Source: Pseudomonas asuensis
Lineage (GTDB): Bacteria; Pseudomonadota; Gammaproteobacteria; Pseudomonadales; Pseudomonadaceae
NCBI RefSeq assembly: GCF_014646755.1
Contig: NZ_BMNW01000001.1
Location: 514,039-578,038, forward strand
DNA: 64,000 bases
Direction of reading: 5' to 3'
Positions 27,134 through 35,025 of this stretch are shown piece after piece. The notes under the pieces were generated by a model. That model had not been told where the DNA came from and made no database searches. It worked only from the letters and a program-made list of their open reading frames with translations. A program made the position numbers and the translations under genes. The first letter of the stretch is position 1. Every line of letters begins with the position of its first letter.

Positions 27134-28222
27134 ATGACGTCATTGCCTCACGCACCTGCTTTGTCTGAACCACCATTATCACGACATCCCGCCCTGCAAT
27201 GGGTCGCTTTGATCGTTATCTCCAGCCTGGCCTCCTTTTGTCTTGACCGTGCCGGTATCCCGGCGGCCTTGTTTCTAGGGCCAATGCTGGTTGCCATCGG
27301 CTTTGGCGTCAAAGGTGCCACGATTCGTCTACCTAAACCGCTGTTCCAGTTAAGCCAGGGCGTGGTGGGCTGTCTAATTGCCCATTCCATGACCGCGGCC
27401 GTTCTGCTCATGGTGGCCACCCATTGGCCGGTCATGCTTCTGGCCACGGCCATTACCGTTCTGCTCAGCGTTCTGGTGGGGGTCATACTGGTTCGCTTTG
27501 GTGGTTTACCAGGGTCTACTGCTGCCTGGGGGACTACACCCGGCGCTGCTTCAGCCATGGTAGCCATGGCCGAAGAGTATGGGGCTGACTCCCGCATCGT
27601 AGCGACCATGCAGTATGTGCGTGTTGTGTGCGTTGTCGTGATCAGCGCCTTGGTGGGCCGCTTCTTGGGAGCAGAGGGCAGCGGGGCCGCATCTCATTCA
27701 GCGGCGATCAGCTTCGACTGGAGCGCCCTGCATTCCTTTGGTATGACACTGGCCGTAGTGGTGGTAGGTGTATGGTTGGGCAAACGCATACCAGCCGGTG
27801 CACTGATGGTGCCTATTGCGTTGGGTACTATCCTGCAACTCAACGGCTGGGTAACCATTACCCTCCCCCACTGGCTGCTGGCCGTCGCGTTTGGCTCGAT
27901 GGGGTGCTATGTGGGCCTGCGGTTCGATAAAGCCACCGTACGCTATGTTACCCGCGCCCTACCCAAGATGATCATGGCTTCGCTGATGCTGATCGCCATG
28001 TGTGCCCTGTCAGCTCTGTTCCTGGCACATCTGATGAACAAGGACTTTCTGTCCGCCTACCTGGCGACCAGCCCCGGCGGCCTGGATTCGATGGCAATTA
28101 TTGCTGTGGACAGCCATGCAGACGTTGGCCTTGTCCTGGCAATGCAGGCCCTGCGCTTGATCGGTGTAATTGCGTCCGGGCCTTTCCTGGCCAAACAAAT
28201 CGCACGAGTCGCACGAGCCTGA
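27134..28222 (+). CDS. AbrB-family (duplicated-domain) membrane transporter
   Basis: A 362-aa membrane protein of the AbrB family, sometimes mislabelled ammonia monooxygenase. It consists of two copies of a five-helix unit. The conserved GLPGSTAAWGTTPGAASAM loop is near residue 125 and the second-copy TSPGGLDSMAIIAVDS loop near residue 315; these matching P-G-x-x-x loops show the duplication. Substrate unknown. The start is uncertain: AGG abuts the ATG at 27134 and a TTG six bases earlier is also in frame. It converges on hrpB with a 17-base gap. Confidence 0.85.
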   Translation: MTSLPHAPALSEPPLSRHPALQWVALIVISSLASFCLDRAGIPAALFLGPMLVAIGFGVKGATIRLPKPLFQLSQGVVGCLIAHSMTAAVLLMVATHWPVMLLATAITVLLSVLVGVILVRFGGLPGSTAAWGTTPGAASAMVAMAEEYGADSRIVATMQYVRVVCVVVISALVGRFLGAEGSGAASHSAAISFDWSALHSFGMTLAVVVVGVWLGKRIPAGALMVPIALGTILQLNGWVTITLPHWLLAVAFGSMGCYVGLRFDKATVRYVTRALPKMIMASLMLIAMCALSALFLAHLMNKDFLSAYLATSPGGLDSMAIIAVDSHADVGLVLAMQALRLIGVIASGPFLAKQIARVARA

Positions 28223-28239
28223 TCTGTACAGCCCAGGCA

Positions 28240-30750
28240 TTAACGCCGAGGCTTGGCCCGAGCGGTCGCTTCGGCAACGAGAGGATCATCCGGCCAGTAA
28301 TGTTTGGGGTAACGCCCTTTCAAATCCTTTTTTACCTCCGCATAGGTGCTGCGCCAGAAGTTGGCCAGATCCTGGGTCACCTGCACCGGCCGCTGCGCGG
28401 GCGATAACAGATGCAGCTTTACCGCAAGCCGGCCGCCTGCAATGCGGGGCGTATCGGCAAGGCCGAACATTTCCTGCAACCTGACGGCCAGGACGGGCGG
28501 CTCTTCTGTGTAGTCCAATCGAATGCGAGAGCCTGAGGGCACCTCTACAGCACGCGGTGCCAGCTCATCCAGACGCGCGGGCAGCGGCCAGGGTAACAAG
28601 CCTTGCAGAATGGCACCCAAATCAAGTTGGGCGAAGTGTGACAAGCGTGTGACTCGTCCCAGATAAGGCAGCAGCCAATCCTCCAGTGTGGCCAACAGCG
28701 CCGTGTCGGTCACGTCAGGCCATTCGCTGGTGCTGCCCTGATTCAGGTCCAGCCGCCGCAAGAGCATGATCCGTGATTGCCACTGACGCAGCTCTGGCGT
28801 CCAGGGCAGGAGCTCCAACCCTTTACGCCTGACGAGACCTAGCAGTGCTCGGCTGCGGGTTATCTCATCCAGATTGGTCAAAGGCTCACGAGAGAGGATC
28901 AGCTCGCCGATTCGCTGTTGCCGCTCGGCACGCAATACACCCTCTCGCTCGTCCCAGTCCACCTCTTCATGAATCGATACCTGTTCGGCCAGTGGGCCAT
29001 CAAACAGGAGCGGATCCAGTTCAGCAGCCAGATAGATACGCTCCTCACGTTGCCCCTGCCGACTACCCAGATCAGCAATCACCAACCAGGACGATTTCAT
29101 CAGTGAATCGACCTCGGCAAACAATGCTGCACGGCCGTTAGCCAGTCGATATTCGGCGCTGCCTGATCGCCGCTGTTGTGCAACCCGCTCCGGGTAAGCG
29201 AACGCCAGCAGACACCCTACCCAGCGAGGATGATCGGGATCGCTCACGGGTGCCTCGGCGACACCACGCAGCAGACCCTTGAACTGCCTTGCCAGCTGAC
29301 GGATACGAGCTACACCACCACGCGGCCCTCTGCCCTCGCCTGCGAGCAGCGCCAACCGGGTATGTATGTCCGCTCCCTCACCACGCACAATATCCCGCTC
29401 GGACAGAATGGCCGCCAGGTCGCATGCCAGCGGCGCAAGGCCCAGAGCATGCCCACGCAACAGGAGATGGGCCAGACGCGGATGAGCAGGCAACGTGCTC
29501 ATGGCTTGCCCGTGAGGCGTCAAGGCGGCTCGATCTACGCTGAGAGCGCCCAGACGCCCCAGCAGATCTTGCGCCTGGGCCTGGGCTGCAGCTGGAGGCA
29601 TGTCCAGCCAGACCAGCTCATCGGCGGTCGCCCCCCAACGTGCCAGCTGGAGAGTCAGTCCCGCCAGATCAGCCTGCAGGATTTCGGGTGAGTCATAAGC
29701 AGGAAGTTGTTCGTGCTGCGATTCCGACCACAGGCGGTAGCACACACCGGGCGCCAGGCGCCCCGCCCGCCCTGCTCGTTGGGTAGCCGATGCGCGGGAG
29801 ATACGCCGTGTAGCCAGCCGCGTCATGCCGCTGCCAGGGTCGAACGCAGGCGCTCGTGCAAGCCCGGCATCAATCACCACCCGAACCCCTTCGATGGTCA
29901 GGCTGGTTTCAGCAATATTGGTTGCCAGTACTATCTTGCGGATACCGGTAGGCGCTGGTTCGATGGCAGCTCGCTGAGCAGCCAGATCAAGTTCGCCGTA
30001 AAGCGGTGCTACCCGGATATCTAACCTGCTGCCGACTGCATCATCCAACTGCTCCTGAACACGCCGTATCTCAGCCTGTCCCGGCAAAAAGACGAGCAAG
30101 CTACCGCTTTGCTCATCCAGCGCCTGAAGGAGGGTCTGTACAGCTCTGGGCTCAAGGCGTTCATCCGCTGAATAGGGTCGCCCCCATTTGATATCCACAG
30201 GGAACATGCGCCCCTCACTACGCACCACCGGAGCTCCTCCCAGCAACGCCGAAAGACGCTCACCCTCAAGGGTTGCGGACATAACCAGCACCTTGAGTGG
30301 GGTATCGCGCAAGAGTTCGCGTCCATTCAAGGTCAACGCCAGGGCCAGATCGGCGTCCAGGCTACGCTCGTGAAACTCGTCAAAGATGACCAGGCCTACT
30401 CCTTCCAAGGCAGGATCGTCCTGGAGGCGACGCGTAAGGATGCCTTCCGTCACAACCTCGATACGCGTCTTTGGCCCTACCTTGCTTTCCAGACGAATAC
30501 GGTAGCCTACCGTTTCGCCTACGGGCTCACCATACTCGGCCGCCAGCCGCTCCGCCGCTGCCCGGGCGGCCAGGCGCCGTGGTTCCAGCATGAGAATTCG
30601 CTGACCCGCCAGCCAGGACTCATCCAGCAGCGCCAGCGGTACACGTGTGGTCTTGCCTGCACCTGGAGGTGCCTCCAGTACAGCTTCGTCACGCTCGACC
30701 AAGGCGGCGCGCAGGATAGGCAATACGGTATCGATGGGTAATGGCGTCAT
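28240..30750 (-). CDS. hrpB: ATP-dependent RNA helicase HrpB
   Basis: An 836-aa DExH-box helicase. Motif I is APPGAGKTT near residue 30, motif II is DEFHER near residue 122, motif III SATLEG, motif VI QRAGRAGR near residue 320, followed by the HA2 domain and the HrpB-specific C-terminal region. All helicase motifs are intact. HrpB's RNA target in pseudomonads is not established; a role in mRNA processing is known for the related HrpA. The ATG at 30750 is chosen over a GTG four codons up; neither has a good Shine-Dalgarno. Confidence 0.95.
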   Translation of the reverse strand: MTPLPIDTVLPILRAALVERDEAVLEAPPGAGKTTRVPLALLDESWLAGQRILMLEPRRLAARAAAERLAAEYGEPVGETVGYRIRLESKVGPKTRIEVVTEGILTRRLQDDPALEGVGLVIFDEFHERSLDADLALALTLNGRELLRDTPLKVLVMSATLEGERLSALLGGAPVVRSEGRMFPVDIKWGRPYSADERLEPRAVQTLLQALDEQSGSLLVFLPGQAEIRRVQEQLDDAVGSRLDIRVAPLYGELDLAAQRAAIEPAPTGIRKIVLATNIAETSLTIEGVRVVIDAGLARAPAFDPGSGMTRLATRRISRASATQRAGRAGRLAPGVCYRLWSESQHEQLPAYDSPEILQADLAGLTLQLARWGATADELVWLDMPPAAAQAQAQDLLGRLGALSVDRAALTPHGQAMSTLPAHPRLAHLLLRGHALGLAPLACDLAAILSERDIVRGEGADIHTRLALLAGEGRGPRGGVARIRQLARQFKGLLRGVAEAPVSDPDHPRWVGCLLAFAYPERVAQQRRSGSAEYRLANGRAALFAEVDSLMKSSWLVIADLGSRQGQREERIYLAAELDPLLFDGPLAEQVSIHEEVDWDEREGVLRAERQQRIGELILSREPLTNLDEITRSRALLGLVRRKGLELLPWTPELRQWQSRIMLLRRLDLNQGSTSEWPDVTDTALLATLEDWLLPYLGRVTRLSHFAQLDLGAILQGLLPWPLPARLDELAPRAVEVPSGSRIRLDYTEEPPVLAVRLQEMFGLADTPRIAGGRLAVKLHLLSPAQRPVQVTQDLANFWRSTYAEVKKDLKGRYPKHYWPDDPLVAEATARAKPRR

Positions 30751-30865
30751 TCTGCTGTGCACGTGGTCATATACGGTGGCTGCTGATTATAACGACTCCA
30801 GTGGCCCGCTTCCGGCCTCTCGCAGCGCCGGTTATAGTGCGGTTTCCTGACCTATGGAGGTATTT

Positions 30866-31285
30866 ATGCCAATGCGCACCCGCCTGATCTGCGGCGCCCT
30901 AGCCGCAGCAGTGCTGACTCAGATTTCGGCCTGCGGTACGTTGTTCTACCCTGAGCGTCGTGGCCAGATTACCGGCCAGATTGATCCGGGCATTGCCATC
31001 CTTGATGCGGTAGGTCTGTTGTTTTATATCATTCCCGGCCTGATTGCGTTCGGTGTGGATTTTACGTCTGGCGCCATCTACCTACCCAACGACCAGCACG
31101 CCTCGGTCGATCCGCAAAAGCTAAAAGACGCTATCAATGCGGATGGCAAGGTGGACAAGGCGCGCCTCAAGGCCATCATCGAACAGGAAACTGGCCGCTC
31201 CCTGCCGCTGACCGATCCCCGACTGATTCAGCACAGCGGCAGCCCTGAGCAACTGGCCGCCTTCGGGTTGCGCCCTGCGGCATAA
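30866..31285 (+). CDS. Small lipoprotein with two hydrophobic segments
   Basis: A 139-aa protein with a lipobox ISAC near residue 23, followed by GTLFYPERRGQITGQIDPGI, a hydrophobic stretch AVGLLFYIIPGLIAFGVDF, and a soluble C-terminal helix region ending in SGSPEQLAAFGLRP. GGAGG lies five bases before this ATG; an ATG four codons upstream overlaps the ribosome site. The gene is divergent from hrpB and runs directly into fieF (6-base gap). Homologues occur at the same place in other pseudomonads as I recall. Function unknown. Confidence 0.82.
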   Translation: MPMRTRLICGALAAAVLTQISACGTLFYPERRGQITGQIDPGIAILDAVGLLFYIIPGLIAFGVDFTSGAIYLPNDQHASVDPQKLKDAINADGKVDKARLKAIIEQETGRSLPLTDPRLIQHSGSPEQLAAFGLRPAA

Positions 31286-31291
31286 CACCTG

Positions 31292-32203
31292 ATGAAGAGC
31301 CGTACCGAACACGCCAGGCTGTTGCGCCTGGCCACCACCGCCTCACTCGCGGTGGCTGGCCTGCTCATTACCGTGAAGGCCATCGCTTGGTGGTTCAGCG
31401 GGTCGGTCAGTCTGCTGGCCGGGCTGACCGATTCCGTACTCGATGGCGCGGCCTCCTTGTTCAACCTGCTGGCGGTGCGCTATTCCCTAAAGCCCGCCGA
31501 CGACGACCACCGTTACGGCCATGGCAAGGCGGAGTCGCTGGCGGGCATTACCCAGGCCCTGTTTATTGGGGCCAGCGGCATCCTGATCGGCGTACAGGCT
31601 ATCGGGCGGTTGAAAGAGCCTGAACCTCTGGGAACGCCTCTGCTGGGCATTGCAGTCATGATCTTTTCATTGATCGTGACTGCCGGCCTGCTGATGCTGC
31701 AGCGGCACGTCATTCGAATTACGGGATCGGCAGTGATTCGCGCCGACTCCCTGCATTACCGCTCTGATCTCCTGCTCAACACCAGCATTCTGATTGCCCT
31801 GATTGCTGCCAGCTACGGCTGGGATCAGTTGGATGCCATCTTTGGTCTGGGTATTGCGCTGTATATCCTTTGGAGTGCCATTGGAATCGCACGCGACTCG
31901 CTAAGCGTACTGATGGATCAGGAGTTGCCCTATGAGGTCAGCGAGCATATGTTGACGCTGGCATGCAGCGTGCCCCAGGTTCTGGGTGCTCATGATCTGC
32001 GTACACGCATTTCGGGAAGCGATTGGTTCGTGCAGCTGCACCTGGAGCTGCCTGGGGAAATGACTCTATCCGAAGCCCATCGTCTGTGCGATGAGGCGGA
32101 GGCGGCCATCATGGCGGAATACCCGCAGGCCGAAGTGCTAGTCCATGCCGACCCACTGGACGCGCCCGATGTCCCCCATCGGCACCCCTTGCCGCCGAGC
32201 TGA
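31292..32203 (+). CDS. fieF: FieF/YiiP-type cation diffusion facilitator
   Basis: A 303-aa metal/proton antiporter with six membrane helices. The helix-2 metal site LTDSVLDGAASLFN (two aspartates four apart) is near residue 47, HRYGHGKAESLAG near residue 72, and the helix-5 site SLHYRSDLLLN near residue 155. The C-terminal cytoplasmic domain has DLRTRISGSDWFVQLHLELP and histidines near the end. The match with E. coli FieF (zinc/iron efflux) is close. It follows the lipoprotein gene by six bases with no ribosome site of its own, suggesting coupling. Confidence 0.9.
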   Translation: MKSRTEHARLLRLATTASLAVAGLLITVKAIAWWFSGSVSLLAGLTDSVLDGAASLFNLLAVRYSLKPADDDHRYGHGKAESLAGITQALFIGASGILIGVQAIGRLKEPEPLGTPLLGIAVMIFSLIVTAGLLMLQRHVIRITGSAVIRADSLHYRSDLLLNTSILIALIAASYGWDQLDAIFGLGIALYILWSAIGIARDSLSVLMDQELPYEVSEHMLTLACSVPQVLGAHDLRTRISGSDWFVQLHLELPGEMTLSEAHRLCDEAEAAIMAEYPQAEVLVHADPLDAPDVPHRHPLPPS

Positions 32204-32209
32204 ATACCC

Positions 32210-32257
32210 AAGCGGTGTCTTCTGACCTCCTACAAAGAGCGGTCAGACAAACCGCTT
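32210..32257. terminator. Convergent hairpin after fieF and the DUF6515 gene
   Basis: A two-part stem: AAGCGGT (32210-32216) with ACCGCTT (32251-32257) outside, and TCTGACC (32221-32227) with GGTCAGA (32241-32247) inside. It lies between the stops of two convergent genes. T-runs are weak. Confidence 0.65.
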
Positions 32258-32261
32258 AAGC

Positions 32262-33362
32262 TTAATAGGTCACGTTATAGCCCCTGCCACTTAAGCATGC
32301 CCCCAGCGAGCGCCGGTAACGGTCAGCCATCTCGGTTCGTGGTGCAGCAGTCGCCTGGGAGGGATCGAACCCTGACTCGCTTACCGCCCAGCGTTGGCAG
32401 TCGTAGCGATCCTGCTCCATCTGGGCCTGAGTCTGACCATATGCAGGAGCTACTGCGACATCGTAGGCATTGCTGCCGATGGCATAACCGCTGTTTTGCA
32501 CAGGCGGTTCCACGACGATATAACGGTTGTATTCCGGCTGTGGCTGATAATAGGTACCTGCCGCAAAGTAATAGGTCATTCCACCGATAACCAGCGTTTG
32601 CGCATAGTTGGGCAACGTGCTGACGTACACGCCACGAGGCGGTGTCACGATGACATAACTTGAGCCCTGCGGACGATACCAGTATCCATCGGAGTAATAA
32701 TACTCATAGCGTTGATGCCAGATACGGGTGTACTGCGGGGGCGTCCGACGCAACACATAGCCGGGGCGCCAGTCAGGATTTGGTCCCCAGCCGCGACGAT
32801 CGAAATCATTATTCCAGCGGGGCCGATTCCAGTTGCCGTAAGGGCCATGATCAGGATGATCAATGACACGAGGCTGATTCTCCCAACCCCGATTCAAGTC
32901 ATTAGGCCCGGACTTCTCCCAGCGTGCACGTTCGTCACCCCGCCGAGCGGCATCAGGCCGATTCCAGCCGTCTTCACGGGAGTGGTTCGCCTGCCCAGTA
33001 ACTTCCCTCGGAGGTGCGGTTATGAACCGCACTCCATTTTCATCAACCCGTTCGACCGGCCGTCGAGGAAAGTCATAACGCTGGTGAGGGAGATCCTGGC
33101 CGCTACCGGTCTGCCAGCGTGAGCCATCCTGGCCGATAGGACGACCACCTCCCAGACGAGGCTCTGCATTAGGGTCCATCCCCTGACGTGGAGAATAGTC
33201 CGGGTGGCCACCCGGGCGGCCTTGCTGCATTTGAGGTTGGGACGCATCGCCGGAAGGGCTGCCGAACTGGGCCTGACCAGGCTCGAAAGGACCTGCCAGC
33301 ACATGACCTGCGCTCAATGCGACAGCCAAACCGATACCGTTCAAACGCCTACGGCGCTTCAT
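32262..33362 (-). CDS. Secreted Tyr/Pro/Arg-rich protein of DUF6515 type
   Basis: A 366-aa exported protein: signal peptide (LAVALSAGHVLAGP), then about 130 residues of low-complexity Pro/Gly/Asp/Arg/Gln-rich sequence, then an RcnB-like Trp/Tyr/Pro repeat region (WHQRYEYYYSDGYWYRP), a TPPRGVYVSTLP/GGMTYYFAAGTYYQP beta-rich core, and a C-terminal motif with two cysteines (YDCQRWA ... LGACLSGRGY). That C-terminal motif recurs in other pseudomonad envelope proteins as I recall. No enzyme motif. AGGAG lies eight bases before the ATG. A surface or periplasmic structural role is a guess. Confidence 0.8.
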   Translation of the reverse strand: MKRRRRLNGIGLAVALSAGHVLAGPFEPGQAQFGSPSGDASQPQMQQGRPGGHPDYSPRQGMDPNAEPRLGGGRPIGQDGSRWQTGSGQDLPHQRYDFPRRPVERVDENGVRFITAPPREVTGQANHSREDGWNRPDAARRGDERARWEKSGPNDLNRGWENQPRVIDHPDHGPYGNWNRPRWNNDFDRRGWGPNPDWRPGYVLRRTPPQYTRIWHQRYEYYYSDGYWYRPQGSSYVIVTPPRGVYVSTLPNYAQTLVIGGMTYYFAAGTYYQPQPEYNRYIVVEPPVQNSGYAIGSNAYDVAVAPAYGQTQAQMEQDRYDCQRWAVSESGFDPSQATAAPRTEMADRYRRSLGACLSGRGYNVTY

Positions 33363-33501
33363 GACCTTATCTCCTGGTTTCCGCCAGCGCGCTCTGAAAA
33401 TGGCGAGGCGGCGGTCGAATATTCAATCTAAGCCAGGAGTATGCGCGAGGCGAGCATTGACGGATAGGCGGAGCACAGGCGTACACTTTTATTAGGCGCA
33501 C

Positions 33502-33530
33502 AAAAAAGGAGGCTTTCGCCCCCCTCTGGA
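33502..33530 (-). terminator. Strong intrinsic terminator on the minus strand
   Basis: On the minus strand: GGGGGC-GAAA-GCCTCC (one G-U pair) followed directly by six T. On the plus strand the same bases have an A-C mismatch and no T-run, so it acts on the minus strand only. No recognised gene ends here; it appears to close the structured element at 33502-33680. Confidence 0.85.
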
Positions 33531-33680
33531 ATTCTGTCCTCTGAGCCGCTTTTGGCGACTGCTGCGATCACACAGCCTTTTGGGCGGTGAGTGGCCCGGG
33601 AGCGGCACGACCTGATAGGTCGGCGGCATTATCGGCTTGCCCTCCTGGAGCTTGCCGTTGGACTGTTCGTCCGGGCCATC
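33502..33680 (-). ncRNA. Candidate structured small RNA or leader, unknown family
   Basis: Between the DUF6515 and Lrp genes is a 449-base gap. Within it a nested structure can be drawn: GGCCCGG (33593-33599) with CCGGGCC (33671-33677), CGGCA (33603-33607) with TGCCG (33653-33657), and a hairpin CGACCT-GAT-AGGTCG (33608-33622). A strong minus-strand terminator follows at 33502-33530. Promoter-like AT-rich DNA lies at 33710-33790. I do not recognise a named riboswitch, 6S, tmRNA, SRP or RNase P RNA. A 45-codon minus-strand frame (33492-33629) runs through the terminator and is not favoured. The rest of the gap (33363-33501) shows nothing I can name. Confidence 0.55.
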
Positions 33681-33811
33681 GAAGTAATGAGTTCAGCTTA
33701 GCCCTGTTGCGCCGACTAAAGTTTGCGTTTTTTGCTATATCTTCTATGGTTTAAGCAACAGAACACTAAAAAAACCCTTTAAACGCAATTTTCCAAAGGA
33801 TTGGTTTCAAA

Positions 33812-34291
33812 ATGGACAAACTAGACCGCTACGACCTGCGCATTCTTGCCGAACTCCAACGTGATGCCCGCATCTCTAATCAGGAACTGGCAGAGCGCAT
33901 CGGTCTCTCGCCTTCCCCGTGTTCCCGACGTGTCAAGCAACTGGAAGACGACGGCTATATCAATCGTCAGGTCGCCCTGCTTGATCGCAAGAAGCTGGGT
34001 CTTAGCCTGACGGTGTTCGTATTGATCGGCATGGACCGCCACACTCCAGAGCGCTTCGAGCACTTCCAATCCATTATTCGACAGTGCCCGGAAGTCCTGG
34101 AGTGCAGTCTGGTGACAGGCATGGATGCGGATTACCAGCTCAAAGTGGTCGTCCCAGACATGGACCACTACCAAAAGCTGCTGCTGGGTACCCTGACCCG
34201 TATAGAAGGCGTTTCGAGCGTACGCTCAAGTTTCGTTCTCAACCAAGTCGTTTCGAGCACCGAACTACCGCTTGAGCACCTGCGCGGCTAA
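33812..34291 (+). CDS. Lrp/AsnC-family transcriptional regulator
   Basis: A 159-aa regulator: N-terminal helix-turn-helix (LDRYDLRILAELQRDARISN, then SPSPCSRRVKQLEDDGYI) and a C-terminal RAM/AsnC ligand domain (residues 68-145) with VLECSLVTGMDADYQLKV. Binds DNA as dimers or octamers and usually senses an amino acid. It sits upstream of the molybdenum hydroxylase operon on the same strand, 264 bases away, and divergent from the candidate RNA. A lrp-family gene at this place near hrpB/fieF is also found in P. aeruginosa (PA3965 as I recall), so it predates the hydroxylase insertion and need not regulate it. Confidence 0.93.
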   Translation: MDKLDRYDLRILAELQRDARISNQELAERIGLSPSPCSRRVKQLEDDGYINRQVALLDRKKLGLSLTVFVLIGMDRHTPERFEHFQSIIRQCPEVLECSLVTGMDADYQLKVVVPDMDHYQKLLLGTLTRIEGVSSVRSSFVLNQVVSSTELPLEHLRG

Positions 34292-34304
34292 GCGCCCCGA
34301 ACGA

Positions 34305-34325
34305 CAGGCACCCTTGCGGTGCCTG
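34305..34325 (+). terminator. Hairpin after the Lrp-family gene
   Basis: CAGGCACC-CTTGC-GGTGCCTG is a perfect 8-bp stem 14 bases after the stop, without a T-run. The rest of the gap to 34555 is AT-rich around 34380-34425 and probably holds the promoter of the next operon. Confidence 0.55.
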
Positions 34326-34555
34326 CGTGACATCCTGCGTTTGCACAAACCTGATGCCCGCGCTGGTGTTTCTTGTCATAAAATGGATAAATCAGATTTA
34401 TTTATCTAAATTTTTCTAGGCATATGGAATGAAGCATTGCTCATTCTGTCCTGAATACATCCAAAGATCGACTTGCAGCCCTCCCCGTTGGCGTACTTCG
34501 CCTGACGCGCTCAGGGATGACGAGTCGACTGTCCTACCGTGCTGATGAGGTTGCA

Positions 34556-35011
34556 ATGCTTACGCTCAATATCAACGGGGCCGACCATCAGGTCGACGTG
34601 CCCGACGACATGCCCCTGCTCTGGGTTCTACGTGACGTACTGGGAATGACCGGTACCAAGTACGGCTGCGGAATTGCACAGTGTGGCGCCTGCACGGTTC
34701 ACCTGGACGGTACGGCGGTTCGCGCCTGCGTCCTGCCTGTTAGCAACATCGCACAAGGCCAGAAGATTGTAACCATCGAAGCCGTGGGCAAGTCCGACCT
34801 GGGTAAGAAAGTGCAGGACGCCTGGCTTGAGCATGAAGTTGTGCAGTGCGGCTACTGCCAGTCTGGCCAGATCATGTCAGCCGTGGCCCTTCTGACCCAG
34901 CACCCGGATGCAGGCGATGCTGAAATCGACGCAGGCATGTCCGGCAATGTCTGCCGCTGCTGTACCTACACCCGTATCCGCGGTGCAATTAAAAGCGTTT
35001 CCCAGGCCTGA
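34556..35011 (+). CDS. [2Fe-2S] small subunit of a molybdenum hydroxylase (IorA/NicA-like)
   Basis: A 151-aa iron-sulphur protein: plant-type ferredoxin cysteines in [16 protein letters not shown] (residues 42-57) and the second cluster in [10 protein letters not shown] and CRCCTYTRI (residues 100-145). It has no signal and would be exported with its Tat-targeted partner. The start [15 protein letters not shown] is favoured because GAGG lies six bases ahead; the frame is open 13 codons further. Together with the next two genes it forms a periplasmic hydroxylase like isoquinoline 1-oxidoreductase, nicotinate dehydrogenase or aldehyde dehydrogenase. The substrate is not readable. Confidence 0.92.
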   Translation: MLTLNINGADHQVDVPDDMPLLWVLRDVLGMTGTKYGCGIAQCGACTVHLDGTAVRACVLPVSNIAQGQKIVTIEAVGKSDLGKKVQDAWLEHEVVQCGYCQSGQIMSAVALLTQHPDAGDAEIDAGMSGNVCRCCTYTRIRGAIKSVSQA

Positions 35012-35025
35012 GCGGAGCACACTTT

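Noticed and set aside
33492-33629. A 45-codon minus-strand frame with an AGGAGG upstream, overlapping the candidate RNA
   Set aside because: It reads through the intrinsic terminator stem and its T-run, and its composition looks unlike a real protein. It remains a weak alternative to a non-coding RNA.
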